Source: JAFGDI01 sp963667715
GTDB lineage: Bacteria > Planctomycetota > Phycisphaerae > Sedimentisphaerales > SM23-30
Reading direction: 5' to 3'
DNA length: 64,000 nt
NCBI GenBank assembly: GCA_963667715.1
Contig: OY763926.1
Location: 4,092,001-4,156,000, forward strand
Shown here: positions 34,126 to 42,204 of the stretch, in pieces
Layout of the letters: the number at the start of each line of letters is the position of its first letter
Numbering within the stretch: the stretch's first letter is position 1
Made by a program: the position numbers and the translations under genes
The notes under the pieces: generated by a model
What the model was told of the DNA's origin: nothing
Seen by the model: the letters and a program-made list of their open reading frames with translations, nothing else
Database searches by the model: none

Positions 34126-36393
34126 ATGAAACGGATAATATTATTGTTAACGTTGCTGGGGATTGCTGCACCTGCTATGGCAAAGACTGCTGCATGGTGG
34201 GAATTTGAAGATGGCACTGATGAGACTACATTTTACGAAATGGAGCAGAGTGGTTCGGCGAGCCGGGTTGGCGGTCATGTTATATTATGTGAAGGAGATG
34301 AAGGGCCGGACTATTCATCTGAAACACATTCCGGAGTTGGTTTGAGCTGTCATGTGTCAACAGGTGAAGAAGAAGCCGGATATGTTGATAGTGAAGAGCT
34401 GAATATGTGGTCGCCGTTGACGTGGACGATCGAAATTTCATTTCGCATGACCAGCAGCTATAGCTCATCGTATAAAACTATGATCGGCCGTGATGGCAGC
34501 TCGTACGATGATACAGATGAAGCTACGTTTTATTTTCAGAGGCGCGGCAGCGGGTCAGGTAATTATGCCTTGCGTTTGAACTATGCTACGGTTGAAGGTG
34601 GTCATATAGAATGTTTATCTTCTTTTATACCGTCACAAGATCAATGGTATCATGCGGCGTTGGTCTGCGATGGCGAGCAGGTAATGATGTATATTGATAG
34701 TATGGACGGTAATGGCTATCAGATGGTACAGTCAACCGAGCTTGACACGACAAAAGATAATCGTATGTTGATACCAAACGGCGGTGAAGGCGGTAACTGG
34801 GCTTTTGGTCGCGGCTGGTATGGCGGAGAGAAGACTGATTATTGTTCGGCGTATCTGGATGATATACGCTTTTCAGATGAGGCGTTAACGCCAGAGCAGT
34901 TTCTGCATTCATATGGGATAGCCTGGGGTGAAACTCCAGTTGATGGTGCCAGAAACTATGGCATAGTATCTGGAGATGAGTATGTGGCGGCAGATCTGAG
35001 TTGGAATACAGCATTAAATTCAATGGAGCCAGGTGATATTGACACTCAAGTTGTAATGCACCATTTGTATATGAGTGGTGACCAGAATGTTTCAGATGAC
35101 CCTAACTTGTACTTTGTTACAGATGTGCCAGTTGCTGGTGCCGGAGGCGAGATTTCATTTTCCGATCTGAACTATGATGGTTTGTATCTGTGGCGGATAG
35201 ATGAAGGTATTAATGATGGCAGCGGCGGTACATTGCCAGTGGATGACCCTAACTATCAGATGGGTAAGGTGTGGCAGTTTGGCACTCTGCTGTCGGTGCC
35301 GGTAGTTACACTGGAGCCGGAGAATTGTACGGTAGAGGCAGGTCAGACGGCAGTATTTAATACTGAGGCAAGAAGTATTTCGCCGGCACATTATCAATGG
35401 TATAGCTCTGATGATGATATTGTAAGTGAAGATGATGTGGCGATAGGTACAGCGAGTCTAACAGGCGAGTTGGAAATAGCAAATGTTGCAGTTTCGGATG
35501 AGAAATATTATTACTGCCTGATCTATAATGATGGCGGAGTTGATAATGGATGTTATTCTACTGCTGCCAGACTGGTAGTACCCAGACAGCTGGCGATTTT
35601 GCCGATGAATATTATAGAAAGTTCAATAACACCTGATACGCTTGAAGGACATGATCTGACATTGGTGAATGATCTGCTGGCGACGAGTCTACCGACAGTG
35701 GTTGAAGGTGCAAATGAACAGAGCGGAAACGGTATACTATTTGACAATAGTAATATTGATGATCCAAATCATTATGGCCAGTACGGCAGATTTGAGCCGG
35801 GCGTAGTTAGTTATGATGATATTACAATTGCTATGTGGGTTAACTGGCAAGGCGGTGAAGGTACTCAGCATATCTTTGACTTTGCCAGCAGTTCACGTGA
35901 GTATATGTATATTACTCCTAGTTTTAATGATGAGCTGCATTTTTCGCTTAAGAATGACGGCAGCTCTCAGTATCTGGATGCACCGGAACTAGAGGTTGGT
36001 GTGTGGAAATATATTACGATAACGATCGACAGTGCCAACACCACCGGATGTCTGTATATTGACGGTGAGTTGGCTGATACTAATGATGAGCTGACGTATC
36101 GTCTGTCAGATTTTATGCCGTCGGATAATTATCTGGCGTTTAGCAGCTGGGCAGATGATCCACCGTTTAATGGTATGATCGATAATGTACAGATATTTAA
36201 CTATGCGTTAAGTGAGCTGGATGTGGCTCGGATGTATATAGCAGATGCACCTGGTATGACGGCGTGTATTCAATCGGCGAGGCCGGAAGGACAGTTTGAC
36301 TATAATGGTGACTGTATCGTAAATGTATTGGATTTTGCGGTTTTAGCTGCTAGCTGGCTGGACTGTGCGATTATGCCAGATTGCATACAGTAA
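34126..36393 (+). CDS. Secreted LamG/Ig-like protein with dockerin-like end
   Basis: About 755 residues from ATG 34126. That start is chosen over ATG 34111 because AAGG (34115-34118) lies 7 bases before it and a signal peptide begins there (MKRIILLLTLLGIAAPAMA). Parts in order: a LamG-like domain (about 25-265, WSPLTWTIEISFRM and YLDDIRFSDEALTPEQF), a fibronectin-like linker, an Ig-like domain (about 390-485, VEAGQTAVFNTEAR and EKYYYCLIYNDGG), a second LamG-like domain (about 490-700), and a dockerin-like calcium loop (FDYNGDCIVNVLDFAVLAAS). No enzyme motif is seen. Following the ECF/FecR pair on the same strand, it may be a target of that sigma factor. Confidence 0.85.
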   Translation: MKRIILLLTLLGIAAPAMAKTAAWWEFEDGTDETTFYEMEQSGSASRVGGHVILCEGDEGPDYSSETHSGVGLSCHVSTGEEEAGYVDSEELNMWSPLTWTIEISFRMTSSYSSSYKTMIGRDGSSYDDTDEATFYFQRRGSGSGNYALRLNYATVEGGHIECLSSFIPSQDQWYHAALVCDGEQVMMYIDSMDGNGYQMVQSTELDTTKDNRMLIPNGGEGGNWAFGRGWYGGEKTDYCSAYLDDIRFSDEALTPEQFLHSYGIAWGETPVDGARNYGIVSGDEYVAADLSWNTALNSMEPGDIDTQVVMHHLYMSGDQNVSDDPNLYFVTDVPVAGAGGEISFSDLNYDGLYLWRIDEGINDGSGGTLPVDDPNYQMGKVWQFGTLLSVPVVTLEPENCTVEAGQTAVFNTEARSISPAHYQWYSSDDDIVSEDDVAIGTASLTGELEIANVAVSDEKYYYCLIYNDGGVDNGCYSTAARLVVPRQLAILPMNIIESSITPDTLEGHDLTLVNDLLATSLPTVVEGANEQSGNGILFDNSNIDDPNHYGQYGRFEPGVVSYDDITIAMWVNWQGGEGTQHIFDFASSSREYMYITPSFNDELHFSLKNDGSSQYLDAPELEVGVWKYITITIDSANTTGCLYIDGELADTNDELTYRLSDFMPSDNYLAFSSWADDPPFNGMIDNVQIFNYALSELDVARMYIADAPGMTACIQSARPEGQFDYNGDCIVNVLDFAVLAASWLDCAIMPDCIQ

Positions 36394-36419
36394 GTTAGAT
36401 AATAAAAATAATTTTTTAT

Positions 36420-36458
36420 AACGCTGGTTATCCGATTGTGGATGCCAGCGTTTTTTTT
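36420..36458 (+). terminator. Terminator after the LamG gene
   Basis: ACGCTGG (36421-36427) pairs with CCAGCGT (36445-36451) and is followed by a run of T. Confidence 0.82.
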
Positions 36459-36955
36459 ATCCACTGATTTGTTGAAAGGTGTTCGCTACCGCGGACGCTG
36501 ATTGATTAATTTACACGGATTAGGGAAGGGGGGAAGGTGAAGATGTGCAAATGTGCATAAGTGAAGAAGTGGGAGATGCAAGGTGTTGCGTCTCTCCGGG
36601 AGGGGAAGATAATTAAGATTTTAACGCAAGGACGCGAAGTCGCAAAGGCTTGGTTGGCGGGACGGTGGCAGGATGGAGTATGTGGTTTGATTGGAAGAGG
36701 AAATAGTAAAGAATCCGATTAAGGGTGTGTTGCCTAAAAGGAAAAGTCAGGATATTGTGTAACTTGTATACCAGATTCTTTGAGATGGTTGGCAAAGTTA
36801 TAGCAAGAATCACAAGTCCCGATGTACGGGCGTGTTGTCTAAAAGAAAAGTCAGAATATTGTGTAACTTATAAACCAGATTTTTTGAGATGGTTTGCAAA
36901 GTTATACCGAGAATCACAAGTCCCGATGTACTTCGGGACTTGTGATTCTTAGAGG
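36459..36955 (-). repeat. Composite intergenic repeat, reversed, with duplicated A-I unit
   Basis: On the minus strand: palindrome A (36911-36948), module I, then a second truncated A (36807-36826) with another module I, then K, D, a diverged palindrome B (36573-36594), C and a degenerate E. The second I copy starts exactly at the centre of the truncated palindrome, so the duplication probably arose by recombination at the palindrome tip. The rest of the gap to 37222 is AT-rich and shows no gene. Confidence 0.82.
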
Positions 36956-37222
36956 GGCGAAAATAATGTTTAAAAGGTTGGCGAAAGTGAAATAAATTTC
37001 TCATTTCGGCATGGGGTTTGCGTTTTATATATTCAAGCGGAGAAAGAGAGAAGCAATACTCTTCGCTTAAGAGCTTATAGAACAGAGAGTTAGAAGAGAT
37101 AGAGGATTATTAGCTAAAACTACAAGTTGTGGAAATTCCCGAGAATACAAGTCAATTATGTATTAATATTATGCATTTAGTACATTTTTGTCGCACTGTT
37201 AAGTTAAAAGAGGACTCACACA

Positions 37223-38818
37223 ATGATCGTTGGAATAGGTAACAAAATGGTTCAGACAAAAAATTACGGGTTAAAAACTTTATATATAATATCGAAGATC
37301 ATTTCTGCGAGGTCTGGCCAGCGTGAGATGCTGCTGGAGATACTGGACATATTGGACAGTCATCACAACCTGTCGCGCGGAACGGTGATGCTGCTGAGCC
37401 AGGATGGAAGCGAGCTGATAGTAGAAGAGGTAAATGATCGTGACCCGGCGATGGCTAATAACCCTATCAGGCAAAACGCCAGGTACAGACGCGGCGAAGG
37501 TATAACGGGTAGTGTTTTGCAGAGCGGTAAGCCGGCGGTGATACCGAAGATCTCGGAAGAGCCGAATTTCAGAGGATTTATCCACGGTAAGAATAGCGTG
37601 GGCGAAGAGGACAGCTTTATCTGTGTGCCGATCACTTTGGAGAATGATGTTATCGGGACATTGTCGGTGTTTACACCGTATGACCCGGATCTGACGCTGA
37701 CGAAAGAAAAGTGGCTGCTGAGTGTGGTTGGCAGTATGATCGCTAACGATGTTAAGAATCGTCGGCTGGCGAAGGTTCAGCGTGAGATGCTGGAGAAGGA
37801 AAACGAGCTACTGAGGAATCAGCTGCAGGATAGGTTTAAGCCGGAGAATATTGTTGGTAACTCCAAGGATATGCGAGCGATCTATACGAAGATCCATCAG
37901 GTGGCTGGCGCTGATACTACGGTGCTGGTATGCGGTGAGTCTGGAACAGGTAAGGAGCTGGTAGCGTCGGCGATCCATTATGCGAGTAATCGAGCGGATA
38001 AGCCGTTTGTGAAGGTGAACTGTGCGGCGTTGAACGAACACTTGCTGGAAAGCGAATTGTTTGGTCATGAGAAAGGTGCATTTACCGGAGCGATCGAGTC
38101 GCGAAGCGGACGGTTTGAAGAGGCTAACGGCGGGACACTGTTTTTAGATGAGATCGGAGACTTTTCGCCTCAGGTACAGGTTAAGCTGCTGCGGGTATTG
38201 CAGGAGCGAGAGTATCAGAGAGTGGGTAGTAATAAGACGGTGCCGATCAATGTGCGGATAATATGTGCGACTAATCGTGACCTGCAGGAAGCGACCCAAA
38301 ATGGTACGTTCAGGTTGGACTTGTATTATCGTATTAACGTGTTCCCGATATATCTGCCAGCACTGAGGAAGAGGCAGAATGATATACTGCTGCTGGCGAA
38401 TCATTTCGTGGAGAAGTATGCGAAGATGATGAATAAGGAGATACAGCGGATAAGTACAACGGCGATAAGTATGCTGCTGGCGTATCATTGGCCGGGAAAT
38501 GTGCGAGAGCTGGAGAATTGTATAGAACATGCGGTATTGTTGTGTAATGATACGGTGATACATGGCTATAGCCTGCCGCCGACGCTGCAGATACCGACGG
38601 TGGGCGGGACGATGAAGACGGGCCAGCTAAAGACGTGTGTGAATGCGTTGGAGAAGGATATGATAATCGATTCGCTGAAACGGAACGCGGGCAGGATATC
38701 GGAGTCGGCCAAGGAGCTGGGTATAACCTCGCGTATGGTAAGGTATAAGATCGAGAAGCTGGGGATCGATTATATTCGGTTGTTTAAGAAGGGTGACTTT
38801 ACTAATGTGAATGCGTAG
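37223..38818 (+). CDS. Sigma-54-dependent transcriptional activator, GAF-AAA-Fis (NifA-like)
   Basis: 531 residues; ATG 37223 has AGAGGA about 8 bases upstream. A GAF sensor (about 30-185) is joined by a coiled coil (REMLEKENELLRNQLQDRF) to the AAA+ domain. Visible are Walker A GESGTGKE, the GAFTGA loop needed to contact sigma-54, Walker B GGTLFLDEIGD and the R-finger region FRLDLYYRINVFPI. A Fis-type helix-turn-helix closes the protein (ISESAKELGITSRMVRYKIE). The linker FKPENIVGNSKDMRAIYTKI is very close to NifA-type proteins, but the same architecture serves other pathways and no nif structural genes are present. The factor gene at 52347 has a sigma-54 promoter, so this protein is one candidate activator. 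The stop codon directly touches a GGAAGTGGGGAAG repeat. Confidence 0.9.
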   Translation: MIVGIGNKMVQTKNYGLKTLYIISKIISARSGQREMLLEILDILDSHHNLSRGTVMLLSQDGSELIVEEVNDRDPAMANNPIRQNARYRRGEGITGSVLQSGKPAVIPKISEEPNFRGFIHGKNSVGEEDSFICVPITLENDVIGTLSVFTPYDPDLTLTKEKWLLSVVGSMIANDVKNRRLAKVQREMLEKENELLRNQLQDRFKPENIVGNSKDMRAIYTKIHQVAGADTTVLVCGESGTGKELVASAIHYASNRADKPFVKVNCAALNEHLLESELFGHEKGAFTGAIESRSGRFEEANGGTLFLDEIGDFSPQVQVKLLRVLQEREYQRVGSNKTVPINVRIICATNRDLQEATQNGTFRLDLYYRINVFPIYLPALRKRQNDILLLANHFVEKYAKMMNKEIQRISTTAISMLLAYHWPGNVRELENCIEHAVLLCNDTVIHGYSLPPTLQIPTVGGTMKTGQLKTCVNALEKDMIIDSLKRNAGRISESAKELGITSRMVRYKIEKLGIDYIRLFKKGDFTNVNA

Positions 38819-38842
38819 GAAGTGGGGAAGAAGTTTGTAAGT

Positions 38843-38893
38843 GGTAAGAAATAAGAAATAAGCTACGGTTTCGCCCTTTGGGCGAGACTGATT
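38843..38893. repeat. Dispersed AAGAAATAAGC repeat with hairpin
   Basis: GGTAAGAAATAAGAAATAAG is followed by GGTTTCGCCC-TTT-GGGCGAGAC. Nearly the same hairpin (GGTTTCGCCCTGCGGGCGAG) follows an AAGTAACAAGTAATAAGC word at 49577-49627. Confidence 0.6.
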
Positions 38894-38952
38894 ATTTGAT
38901 TTAAGATAAAAGAAGAAGAGTTTGGTGTTGGGTGTGATAGTTGAATAAAAAT

Positions 38953-38988
38953 AAAAGCCGGCTGATTTTTGGGTCAGTCGGCTTTTTT
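38953..38988. terminator. Bidirectional terminator between nifA-like gene and araD
   Basis: AAAAGCCG-G-CTGA pairs with TCAG-T-CGGCTTTTTT across TTTTTGGG; A-runs and T-runs flank both sides. It is essentially the reverse complement of the terminator at 26793-26830. Confidence 0.8.
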
Positions 38989-39045
38989 GTGATTGATCGG
39001 TGAATATTCTTAAGGGAAGAATAAAATATGTTCGCGTGGGGGGAG

Positions 39046-39067
39046 GAGACGCAATATTTTGCGTCTC
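39046..39067. repeat. Palindrome B touching the araD stop codon
   Basis: GAGACGCAATA / TTTTGCGTCTC, reading GTAGAGACGC on the araD strand. The TAG in this sequence is the araD stop codon, which overlaps the palindrome by one base. Confidence 0.8.
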
Positions 39068-39762
39068 TACTTTTTTTGGCCGTAGTAGGCGTTTTTGCCG
39101 TGTTTGCGTAGGTAGTGTTTGTCTAGCAGGGTTTGGCTGATGGGTGGCAGCTCAGGTCTGAGAACAGCGGTTTTGATCGCCATTTCTGCTACCTGCTCGA
39201 GGACGACGGCAGACTCAACGCTCTTGTCAGCGTTTTTGCCCCAGGTGAATGGGCCGTGATTGGCGACCAGTACGGCGGGCATCTGCATAGGGTCGCGGCC
39301 AGCGAAGGTTTCGACGATGATCTTGCCGGTATTGAGTTCGTAATCGGTTTCGATATATTCTTTGGTCATGGCTGCGGTGACAGGTACTTCGCCGTAGAAG
39401 TAATCTGCGTGGGTCGTACCCAGACATGGTATCGGACGGCAGGCCTGAGCCCATACGGTAGCGTTAGTGGAATGGGTGTGACATATGCCGCCGACTTCTG
39501 GGAAGCATCGATATAGCTCGAGATGGGTCGGGGTATCTGAAGATGGGTTCATGTCACCTTCGATGGTATTGCCGTCGAGGTCGAGGAGCACGAGCTTGTC
39601 GGGAGTGAGCTGGTCGTAAGATATGCCGCTGGGCTTAATAGCGACAACGCCCTGCTCACGATCGATACCACTGACATTACCCCAGCTATATATAATAAGC
39701 CCACGCTTAGGGAGCTCAAGATTAGCTTTACATACCTGCTGTCTTAGAGATTCAAATTTCAT
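39067..39762 (-). CDS. araD: L-ribulose-5-phosphate 4-epimerase
   Basis: 231 residues, the same length as the E. coli enzyme. It converts L-ribulose-5-phosphate to D-xylulose-5-phosphate in the cytoplasm, the last step of L-arabinose catabolism. The class II aldolase fold is clear: GNVSG and KPSG substrate-phosphate loops, SSDTPTHLELYRCFPEVGGI, zinc-binding HTHSTNATVWAQ, and LVANHGPFTWG with the third metal-site His, ending in KHGKNAYYGQKK. The stop TAG is part of the repeat GTAGAGACGC, so the final Lys residues may derive from repeat-adjacent sequence. It lies downstream of araB on the same strand, but 397 bases and a MITE-like element separate them, so a private promoter is possible. Confidence 0.95.
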   Translation of the reverse strand: MKFESLRQQVCKANLELPKRGLIIYSWGNVSGIDREQGVVAIKPSGISYDQLTPDKLVLLDLDGNTIEGDMNPSSDTPTHLELYRCFPEVGGICHTHSTNATVWAQACRPIPCLGTTHADYFYGEVPVTAAMTKEYIETDYELNTGKIIVETFAGRDPMQMPAVLVANHGPFTWGKNADKSVESAVVLEQVAEMAIKTAVLRPELPPISQTLLDKHYLRKHGKNAYYGQKK

Positions 39763-39809
39763 ATTAAAAGACTTTCGGGAAAAAGTAACCGATACAAATC
39801 GGGATTAAG

Positions 39810-39977
39810 TTAAGGGAACCTCTATAAATTCATTCTGGGCTGCAAACGGTCTTGATTTTTCCTGAGCTGCGTCACGAAAAACCGTGAATATTCACCAATA
39901 TGCCCGGTTCTTCGTTCCTTGTCAGTAAAAATCAATCCTCGTTTTCGCCTCAAAAGCAATTTCAGAGGTACCCTTAA
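39810..39977. mobile_element. MITE-like element between araB and araD
   Basis: A 168-base non-coding unit bounded by imperfect terminal inverted repeats: TTAAGGGAACCTCTATAAAT at 39810 and, reverse-complemented, TTAAGGGTACCTCTGAAATT ending at 39977. The interior (ATTTTTCCTGAGCTGCGTCA, ATGCCCGGTTCTTCGTTCC) has no open frame. Target duplications are not clear. Confidence 0.55.
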
Positions 39978-40035
39978 TAGTTAGATTACAATATACAGGT
40001 TTTGCCAGCCCAAAGAGGAAGTCAATATTGTTAAT

Positions 40036-40055
40036 CACAAGCGAGGACGCTTGTG
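40036..40055. repeat. Variant of palindrome A
   Basis: CACAAGCG-AGGA-CGCTTGTG, followed by CTAC as in other palindrome A copies. The inner arm bases differ from the usual TCCCGA / TCGGGA but remain paired. Confidence 0.6.
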
Positions 40056-40159
40056 CTACTTATGAAGAGAGAAGAAAACCTGGGATAACGCCACAGCAAT
40101 GGGCAGGTAACCCACCCATCACTATGACATCGAACATTTATTTTATCGTTATAGCCGGA

Positions 40160-41836
40160 TTATTTATTCGCGGCTTCTTTAATATCCAACAGGTCTTTCA
40201 TTACAGATGCCATTGATTCGGTATTATTACTGACGCCGAAAGCATCGTGCAACTTTTTGTATATTTTATACAATTTTGCGTAAACTTCAACATTTTTCGG
40301 TATTGGCTTATAGACAATATCCTTAACGTCGGTCATCGCGGCCTGAGCGGCGGCGAAGTCAGGATGGGCACCGGCGACAACGGCCGCGGCAATAGCCGAG
40401 CCAAGAGCACAGGTCTGAGCCGAGCGTGATATCTTCATTTCACGATTGGTAATATCAGCGTATATCTGCATAACCATTGGGTTCTTTTCGGCGATACCAC
40501 CGCAGTTGATAACTTCGTTGATCTTCACGCCGTACTCTTCGATACGGTTGATAATAGTAAGGGCACCAAAAGCGGTCGCCTCGACGAGGGCACGATATAT
40601 CTCTTCCGGTTTGGTGTGAAGAGTCTGGCCGATGAGCAATCCGGTAAGACGCTGGTCAACGAGAATGGTACGGTTACCGTTATTCCAATCGAGCGAGATA
40701 AGACCAGATTGGCCGGGCTTGAGCGCGTCGGCTTTTTTGGTAAGGTTAGCGTGCGAACCAACATCTTTGCCTTCAGGTTGGATATAGTTCACAAACCAGT
40801 TGAAGATATCGCCTACGGCTGACTGGCCAGCTTCGATACCGAAATAGCCGGGCAGAACCGAGCCGTCAACAATACCACATACGCCGGGGATATCGGCCAG
40901 GTCGGATTTGACATCGGCGACCATGATATCGCAAGTACTTGTGCCCATGACCTTTACCATAGTACCGGGCGCGACACCAGCACCGATCGCACCGAGATGG
41001 CAATCGAAAGCGGCGACGGCAACAGGGATACCGGCAGGGATACCAAGCTTATCAGCCCAAGCCTGGGTTAGCTTGCCAGCGGGCGAATCGACCGCGGCAG
41101 TGGAGCTGAACAGACGATCGCGAAGATCGGCGAGCTTAGGATCGAGCATGGCGAGGAACTCTTTATCAGGGAGCCCGCCCCAGCTGTCATTATAGAAAGC
41201 TTTATGTCCTGCGGCACAACGACCGCGAACGATCGAGTCTGGAGTAGAGTCTGTGCCGGAGAGGACAGCAGTGATCCAGTCGCAATATTCGACCCAGGTA
41301 TAGGCAGCGTCGAAAACTTTGGCATCGATATTGAGGCAATGCCATAGCTTACTGAAGAACCATTCAGAGGAATAGATACCGCCGCACTTGGCGAGATATT
41401 CCGGACGGTTGGCCGCGGCGATCTCAGTGATCTTTGCAGCTTCAACATATGAGGTATGGTCTTTCCATAGCCATGCATAAGCATTTATATTGCCAGCGAA
41501 AACCGGTAGCATCGAGAGCGGAGTGCCGGACTTATCAACAGGCATAGGAGTAGAACCGGTGGTATCCACACCAATTCCAACAATTTTTTCAGGTGAGAAG
41601 TTTTTATCTGACTTGACGGCCTCTGCGAGAGCGCCTTTGATAGTGACTTCGATACCGGTAATATAGTCGGCCGGATTCTGGCGGGCGACGTTGTGGTCAT
41701 TAGAGTCTAGTACTATGCCGGCCTGCCCGGTTTCGTACTCATAAATACATGTACCAGCTTCATTTCCGTTAGAAGTATCAACAATCAGACAGCGTACAGA
41801 ATTTGTACCGTAATCTAAACCGATAGCATATGACAT
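40160..41836 (-). CDS. araB: Ribulokinase
   Basis: 558 residues from ATG at 41834-41836 (MSYAIGLDYGTNSVRCLIVD), supported by GGAG 7 bases upstream; a longer frame upstream is not used. FGGY-family sugar kinase with the N-terminal phosphate loop (DYGTNSVR), DTTGSTPMPVD, the Asp-containing AFDCHLGAIGAG, MVKVMGTSTCDIM, and C-terminal INCGGIAEKNPMVMQIYADI. It phosphorylates L-ribulose with ATP in the cytoplasm. Length and motifs match AraB rather than xylulokinase. The gene diverges from the XylR-type regulator across 368 bases, the normal arrangement for local control. Together with araD and the secreted arabinofuranosidases it forms an arabinose route that lacks only araA in this window. Confidence 0.95.
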   Translation of the reverse strand: MSYAIGLDYGTNSVRCLIVDTSNGNEAGTCIYEYETGQAGIVLDSNDHNVARQNPADYITGIEVTIKGALAEAVKSDKNFSPEKIVGIGVDTTGSTPMPVDKSGTPLSMLPVFAGNINAYAWLWKDHTSYVEAAKITEIAAANRPEYLAKCGGIYSSEWFFSKLWHCLNIDAKVFDAAYTWVEYCDWITAVLSGTDSTPDSIVRGRCAAGHKAFYNDSWGGLPDKEFLAMLDPKLADLRDRLFSSTAAVDSPAGKLTQAWADKLGIPAGIPVAVAAFDCHLGAIGAGVAPGTMVKVMGTSTCDIMVADVKSDLADIPGVCGIVDGSVLPGYFGIEAGQSAVGDIFNWFVNYIQPEGKDVGSHANLTKKADALKPGQSGLISLDWNNGNRTILVDQRLTGLLIGQTLHTKPEEIYRALVEATAFGALTIINRIEEYGVKINEVINCGGIAEKNPMVMQIYADITNREMKISRSAQTCALGSAIAAAVVAGAHPDFAAAQAAMTDVKDIVYKPIPKNVEVYAKLYKIYKKLHDAFGVSNNTESMASVMKDLLDIKEAANK

Positions 41837-41923
41837 AGTGTATCTCCAAGCAAGAATTTGTATTAACAAGGTATATACTACATAGTTTGGTGGAATAATG
41901 AAACCCCACTTTATCATTAATTT

Positions 41924-42071
41924 TTAACCACTTTGCGTTACTGTAGATAAACCATAGGGCTCACAACAGGAAAAAGGCGAAAAACAGGCACAAAACATAA
42001 TTTTATAAGTAGTTATGAACGAAAAAGTACAGATTTGAACCATAACTGAAATAGTCATTAACCACAATGCG
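41924..42071. promoter_or_regulatory. Direct repeats in the araB / xylR-type divergent region
   Basis: TTAACCACTTTGCG (41924-41937) and TTAACCACAATGCG (42058-42071) match at 12 of 14 positions and lie 134 bases apart between the divergent genes. They are candidate half-sites for the AraC-type regulator encoded at 42205, possibly allowing looping. The rest of the 368-base gap is AT-rich and contains no gene. Confidence 0.4.
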
Positions 42072-42204
42072 GAAAGAAAAAAGTCCAAAAAACATTGCAT
42101 AGAGGAGGCATAGTTTGTATTATTGTATTCAGCGTAAATCAAAGGATAACTTTCTTAACAGATATTGATACTAGCTATATATTGGCTTTTAGAGAAGGCA
42201 GTTT

